Part shown: piece by piece, positions 60,170 to 64,000 of the stretch
Position numbering within the stretch: the stretch's first letter is position 1
Layout: the number at the start of each line of letters is the position of its first letter
Program-made: the position numbers and the translations under genes
Notes under the pieces: model-generated
Seen by the model: only the letters and a program-made list of their open reading frames with translations
What the model was told of the DNA's origin: nothing
Database searches by the model: none
NCBI GenBank assembly: GCA_036023115.1
Contig: JAYKKT010000086.1
Location: 17,833,501-17,897,500, forward strand
Direction of reading: 5' to 3'
DNA: 64,000 bases
Source: Brasenia schreberi
Lineage: Eukaryota > Streptophyta > Magnoliopsida > Nymphaeales > Cabombaceae

Positions 60170-60295
60170 TAAAACTGATACCATATCATACGATACAGTA
60201 CGAATTTATCGTATATCATAAGTCAATACGATATGATACATGATATCGTATTATGCTCTACGATTTATCGGGCCGTATCGACACTTGCAGGATAT
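60170..60295. repeat. ATACGATA/TATCGTAT motif cluster
   Basis: Short motifs ATACGATA, TATCGTAT and ATCATACGATAC occur repeatedly in both orientations. This resembles the subterminal repeats of an hAT element and lies about 450 bp upstream of hAT transposase remnants. Confidence 0.5.
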
Positions 60296-60719
60296 AAAGC
60301 TCGAGAAACTCAGTTTTTTACATACTATTTTACTTGCTCCCAAACCCTTCCATGCCTCCTACCTTGCTCCCAAATGTTTTTCATACATTTCATATACTCG
60401 ATTTCGTGGAAGAATCATACGTTTTTTGTCTTAAATAGTTGAAAATTTATAGAGTTTTTCTCAAATCTGTGACATACTCCTTTTTTTCATTCATACTCCT
60501 TTGTAACCCAATGTTTCACTTGAAAAAGTTGGGGCTTTTGTAGATTCTGAGATTTTCTACCTTTGTAAAGTGTTGCCCTTATTGTAGTTTATCTTTGCTA
60601 TGCTTGATAGCGTCAGAACAAGGTAATCCAACGTGAAAGTATTGTACCATGATATATGAAGGCAATAGGCTTGTCAATAGATATATGTTTCGTAACGTGG
60701 TGATACATGAAGAAAATAT

Positions 60720-61870
60720 TTTGGAGGAACTAAAAATGATACAAGTGTTCGTCGTCGAGTGCGTGAAAGTTTGAAGTATCAAATTCAACAAGTTTTGGAG
60801 CTCACAAAGAAAAGAAGAGTTTATGATAAAGAGAGAGCAAAAATAGGCGATTGGGATATGTCTCAAGATCTTCTCGAGAAGAAATTCATGCTATGGTTAG
60901 GAAGGAGGAAGAGACAATTGAGGAGAGTAAGAGAAGATGAGATAAAGGAAAGAGTGTAGATTTTGGTGGTAGCAGCAACAGAGTTGGTTCTTGTTTCGCT
61001 ATAAGAGCCCATGTCCCCTCGATGGATGTGAGAAGTAATAGAGGAGGTGTTAGAGACGGTGAAATACATTCATTATTTCCTCAATGTACTATTTCTAGAG
61101 CTCAACCAGGTAGGTATTAAATCAGCTATGGCTTCCAAGCTGATAATTAAGAGAGTAGAATTGAAGTGTATTTTTTTTTTATAAAAAGTGTTTCGTTTAA
61201 TGTTGCAAATTCATTTTTCTTTCAAAACATAACAAATACTATTGCTAATGGAGGATCTTGTTATAAGGTCCTTACTTATCATCATTTCAAAGTTTATTTA
61301 TAATCACTCATATGTATTGTATTTTATGAGAATACTAATTGGTGGAAGGAAGTTGATTAGGCCTTCATGAATAAGATTTGCTACGAATGTTATACTATTC
61401 AAAGTTTTGTACAAAAAATTACATTAGAAAAGATATTTGCATCTTATGAATGGAACTCTATAAGTTGGTCGAGAAAGATAGAGGGGATTACTGTAATAGA
61501 TGTTATTTTTAATGTTAACTTTTTGGGAGAAACACCACTTTTTATAGGATGATTATGCTTTTAGTGAAAGTAATGAGAATGGTAGACTTGAAGATAGGCA
61601 TGTTATGCCTTATATATATATATATATAATGTTATGAATAAGGCCAAATTAGAAATACAAACAAACCTTGACTGCTAGTGGTCACTTCTAAAAAAAGTTT
61701 GGAAGATAATTGATGCACGTTAAAATTGATAAATGAATCATAATTTGCATGTTGCTCAATATTTTTTTAGTCCCTTTATTAGATTTTCTCCTAACTTTAT
61801 AGAGGATCATGAAGTTATGAAAGGGATACTAAATGCTATTTACCTTGTACAAGATTCATCTACTAGGTGA
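60720..61870 (+). pseudogene. Second hAT transposase relic
   Basis: Plus-strand pieces in hAT order. A coiled Arg/Lys/Glu-rich part is at 60759-60959. Then KSVSFNVANSFFFQNI with GGSCYKVLTYHH (about 61185-61285) matches the FN-A-S-YF / GPGYK-PSYH region at the start of DUF659. A GITVIDVIFNVNFLGETPLFI piece (about 61490-61550) follows. After a gap, VWKIIDAR, HNLHVAQYFFSPFIRFSPNF and HEVMKGILN (about 61700-61840) match the region before hATC. The middle part and the hATC domain are lost. The element is cut at 61876 by a copia LTR. Confidence 0.65.
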
Positions 61871-62376
61871 AACTTATGGTAAACAACCCAAATCACAAAT
61901 AAGTCAAAAACACCTGCAAATCTTCATTTCTGAAGTGAACATAGGGCCAATGCCTCTCTCTTGTGCAACCATCTTCTCTCTTCTATTTATTCCAACTTAA
62001 AGCATATTACAATTAGTGTTAACTTATATAATAGTTTATAACTTGAAGACTAATTTACTCCTAGTAAATAAATAAGATGACATACGACTCCTATTGACGA
62101 CCCAAAACATAAATTTAACTAGAAAGATTAACAGTCTTCAACACGCCCCCTCAAGTTGGGTCTTGAATAGTAGAAATGCCTAACTTACAAAGAACTTTTT
62201 GTAGTCCATTTGCAGTCATTGATTTGGTAAAAATATCTTCCAATTAATACTCTTAACATACATGAATGAGATTGAAGGACTGGATTTAAGGCTATTTGAA
62301 GAGTTGCCTTACTGTTAGTAAAAAAATTAGTTGGAGAGTTTCTTCCAAAGCCAATTTTCTCCATTAGTGATATTAT

Positions 62377-63560
62377 CTATAAACCCTCACATATACCAAG
62401 GGTAATAATATGATATTTTGTCTGTGTACTTGATCTAGCCACTATAGACTGTTTTTTGCTCTTCCATAAAATAACAATTCCTCCTAAACATACAATATAG
62501 CATGAAGTAGATCTTCTGTCATTTGTGGAACATGCCCAATCAACATTTAAGTAAATCTCAATATCAAGTGATGCATGTGGGTACAATAAACCATGGGTGA
62601 TAGATGATTTTATATATCTAATGATATGAAACACGATATTCATATGTTGTCTTCATAGTGAATGCATTTATCTACTAACATAGATGACCGCAAAACTTAT
62701 ATCTGGTCTTGTAATCGTGAGATATATCAGTTTTCTCACTAATTTTTTATATCTCCCCACATCTTCGTAGGGTTCATTAGAATTTTCAACAACTTCTTTT
62801 TCAAACTCAATGGGAATAGAGCATACCCGACAATCTTCCATATGTGTCTCCTTCAACAAATCAATGATATACTTTCTTTAGCTTAAAAACAAACAGTACT
62901 TGCTTCGAATAATCTCGATCTCCAAAAAATAGTATAATTTTCATAGGTCTTTTAGATCATATGTAGTTGTTTTTTCAAATAAGCAATTCTTTCTATATCA
63001 CTAGTAATAATAATGTCATCGACATACACAATTAAGAGAATAGTCTTCTTGTACCGCTTGATAAAAAATATGTGATCACTAATTTACCATGTGAAACCCA
63101 AACCAAGAATACCACTACTAAACTTTTCGAACCAAGCTCTAGGTAATTGCTTTAAACCATAAATAGATTTTTTTTGCGTACCTTTGATAATATCTTTCCT
63201 TGATAATATCCCGAAGGTAAGTCCATTTATATGTCTTAAGTAAGATCTCTTTAAAGAAATGCATTTTTTACATCTAGGTATCATAGTTTTCATCCTTGAT
63301 TAATTGCTATACTTAAGAAGATTCTGATGGTATTCATTTTTGCAACAGGTGCAAATGTCTATATATAGTCAATTTCATATGATTGACTATACTCCTTAGC
63401 TACTAATCTCGTCTTATATCTTTCTATTTGTCCATTAACTGTAAACTTTATTGTATACACAGGTGCAAATATATCTATATAGTCAATTTCATATGATTGA
63501 CTCTTAAATTCAATCGATCTGGCCCATTGTAGGTAATTTCTACCATATAATTTTATGTTT
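62377..63560 (-). pseudogene. Copia RT and RNase H, degraded
   Basis: Minus-strand order: ERYKTRLVAKEYSQSYEIDY (about 63430-63370), FAPVAKMNTIRIFLSI (about 63355-63300), KSIYGLKQLPRAWFEKF (about 63170-63115), and a VYVDDIIIT-like active-site piece (about 63035-63005, shifted frame). Then YKKLVRKLIYLTITRPDISFAV (62859-62668 frame) and RNase H with IEIYLNVDWACSTNDRRSTS (about 62565-62510), where the first catalytic Asp is in VDWA. It ends KSKKQSIVARSSTQTKYH (about 62460-62410), with the usual AEY Glu replaced by Lys. Confidence 0.85.
63351..63503. repeat. Direct duplication inside the copia RT
   Basis: About 40 bp (GTGCAAAT...TCTATATA..GTCAATTTCATATGATTGACT) at 63351 and again at 63463. It duplicates the codons for the SYEIDY-FAPV junction. 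Confidence 0.75.
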
Positions 63561-63898
63561 ATAATCTAAAATCCTTCTCCATTCTTTGAAATAACATTTT
63601 CTCCACAATCCACAATTCGTAAAAATAAAACCGACTTGATTCAAATTTCTGCATACTACAATTGATTCATGTTGCTCTACACACCTTTTTCCGTTGGGGA
63701 CTGTTGTAAAATCATAAAAATATGCTCTAATTGCAGAGATTAGACTTTGATATCATGATGGTAAACAACCCAAATTACAAATAAGTCAAAAACACCTGCA
63801 AATCTTCATTTCTGAGGTGAACAGAGGGTTGACGCCTCTCTCTTGTGCAACCATCCTCTCTCTTCTGTTTATTCCAACTTAAACCATATAATAATTAG

Positions 63899-64000
63899 AT
63901 TGAGAAAAAACCATGGATGAGAAAATTGAATTTATTGAGAAAAACAAAGTTTGGAAATTGACTGATTTGCCAAAAGAAAGCAAAGTCATAAGTTATAAAT
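63899..64000 (+). pseudogene. Copia RT start fragment, runs off the window
   Basis: Reads EKTMDEKIEFIEKNKVWKL then TDLPKESKVISYK. It aligns with 39902-39995 of the 6-kb copia element at both DNA and protein level (WEKAMDEEI..W-L-DLPKG region that opens RT). Orientation is opposite to the element it abuts. Confidence 0.85.

Larger units (their letters stand above)
61877..63898 (-). mobile_element. Deleted Ty1-copia element, minus strand
   Basis: Left LTR 61877-62143 (267 bp, TGGTAAACAACCC...CTTCAACA in plus reading). A polypurine tract lies next to it (GAGGGGGCG on minus, about 62144-62155). A partial right LTR lies at 63759-63898 with about 140 bp matching the left one, and a degraded primer site (TTTGATATCATGA) lies before it. 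Gag and integrase are absent; only RT and RNase H remain, so about two thirds of the internal region is deleted. The right LTR is cut at 63898, where an unrelated plus-strand copia fragment begins. Confidence 0.85.

Noticed and set aside
1..64000. rRNA, genuine tRNA genes and CRISPR arrays
   Set aside because: None seen. tRNA-like boxes occur only in the SINE-like repeats, and the tandem repeats lack the regular spacer structure of CRISPR.

Overview
This is a gene-poor, repeat-rich stretch of a flowering-plant nuclear genome. The evidence is four copies of a plant-specific wound-responsive (DUF3774) gene, GT-AG introns, Ty1-copia elements primed by initiator-Met tRNA, plant-type hAT, Mutator (MULE) and RTE transposons, and an AT-rich background with TA and CT microsatellites. 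The species cannot be told from the sequence.

Layout. 0-33 kb: a tandem array of four intronless DUF3774 genes, all on the minus strand (144-416, 12700-12972, 21172-21450, 32509-32799). The first three share their 3' flank, 5' leader, TATA region and about 150 bp of proximal promoter. More distant upstream sequence is shared as well, so the unit of duplication was several kb. Transposons have since pushed the copies apart. They are an RTE LINE relic (1.6-2.76 kb), Ty1-copia relics (4.3-5.5 and 9.6-11.55 kb), a Ty3-gypsy-like relic (about 6.2-7.1 kb), an hAT element bounded by a perfect 8-bp target duplication (14956-20265), and a minus-strand copia element (about 23.4-30.9 kb) that itself contains a 2.8-kb inverted repeat with arms of about 1.05 kb. 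A compound palindrome and direct-repeat array lies at 31.5-32.03 kb. The fourth gene has diverged strongly but keeps the C-terminal signature.

33-46 kb: a near-complete but decayed 6.0-kb Ty1-copia element (36022-42033) with recognisable LTRs, primer-binding site, gag, protease, integrase, RT and RNase H. Its LTR TATA box sits inside a perfect palindrome. It is followed by a GC-rich hairpin, a SINE-like repeat and a small two-exon gene of unknown function (44808-45161).

46.6-48.8 kb: a MULE (FAR1-like) transposase relic. 52.4-59.8 kb: a broken, 3'-truncated copy of the nucleolar protein gene NOL6/Nrap. One intron carries a 2.2-kb RTE LINE with a 15-bp target duplication, and two more insertions of the same LINE family, each under 60 bp and with its own target duplication, lie within 4 kb of it. 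60-64 kb: a MITE-like hairpin, a second hAT relic, and a deleted minus-strand copia element that ends abruptly against another copia fragment on the plus strand.

The probable functional genes are the DUF3774 genes and perhaps the two-exon gene. Everything else recognisable is mobile DNA or a gene relic. I saw no rRNA, tRNA or CRISPR array.
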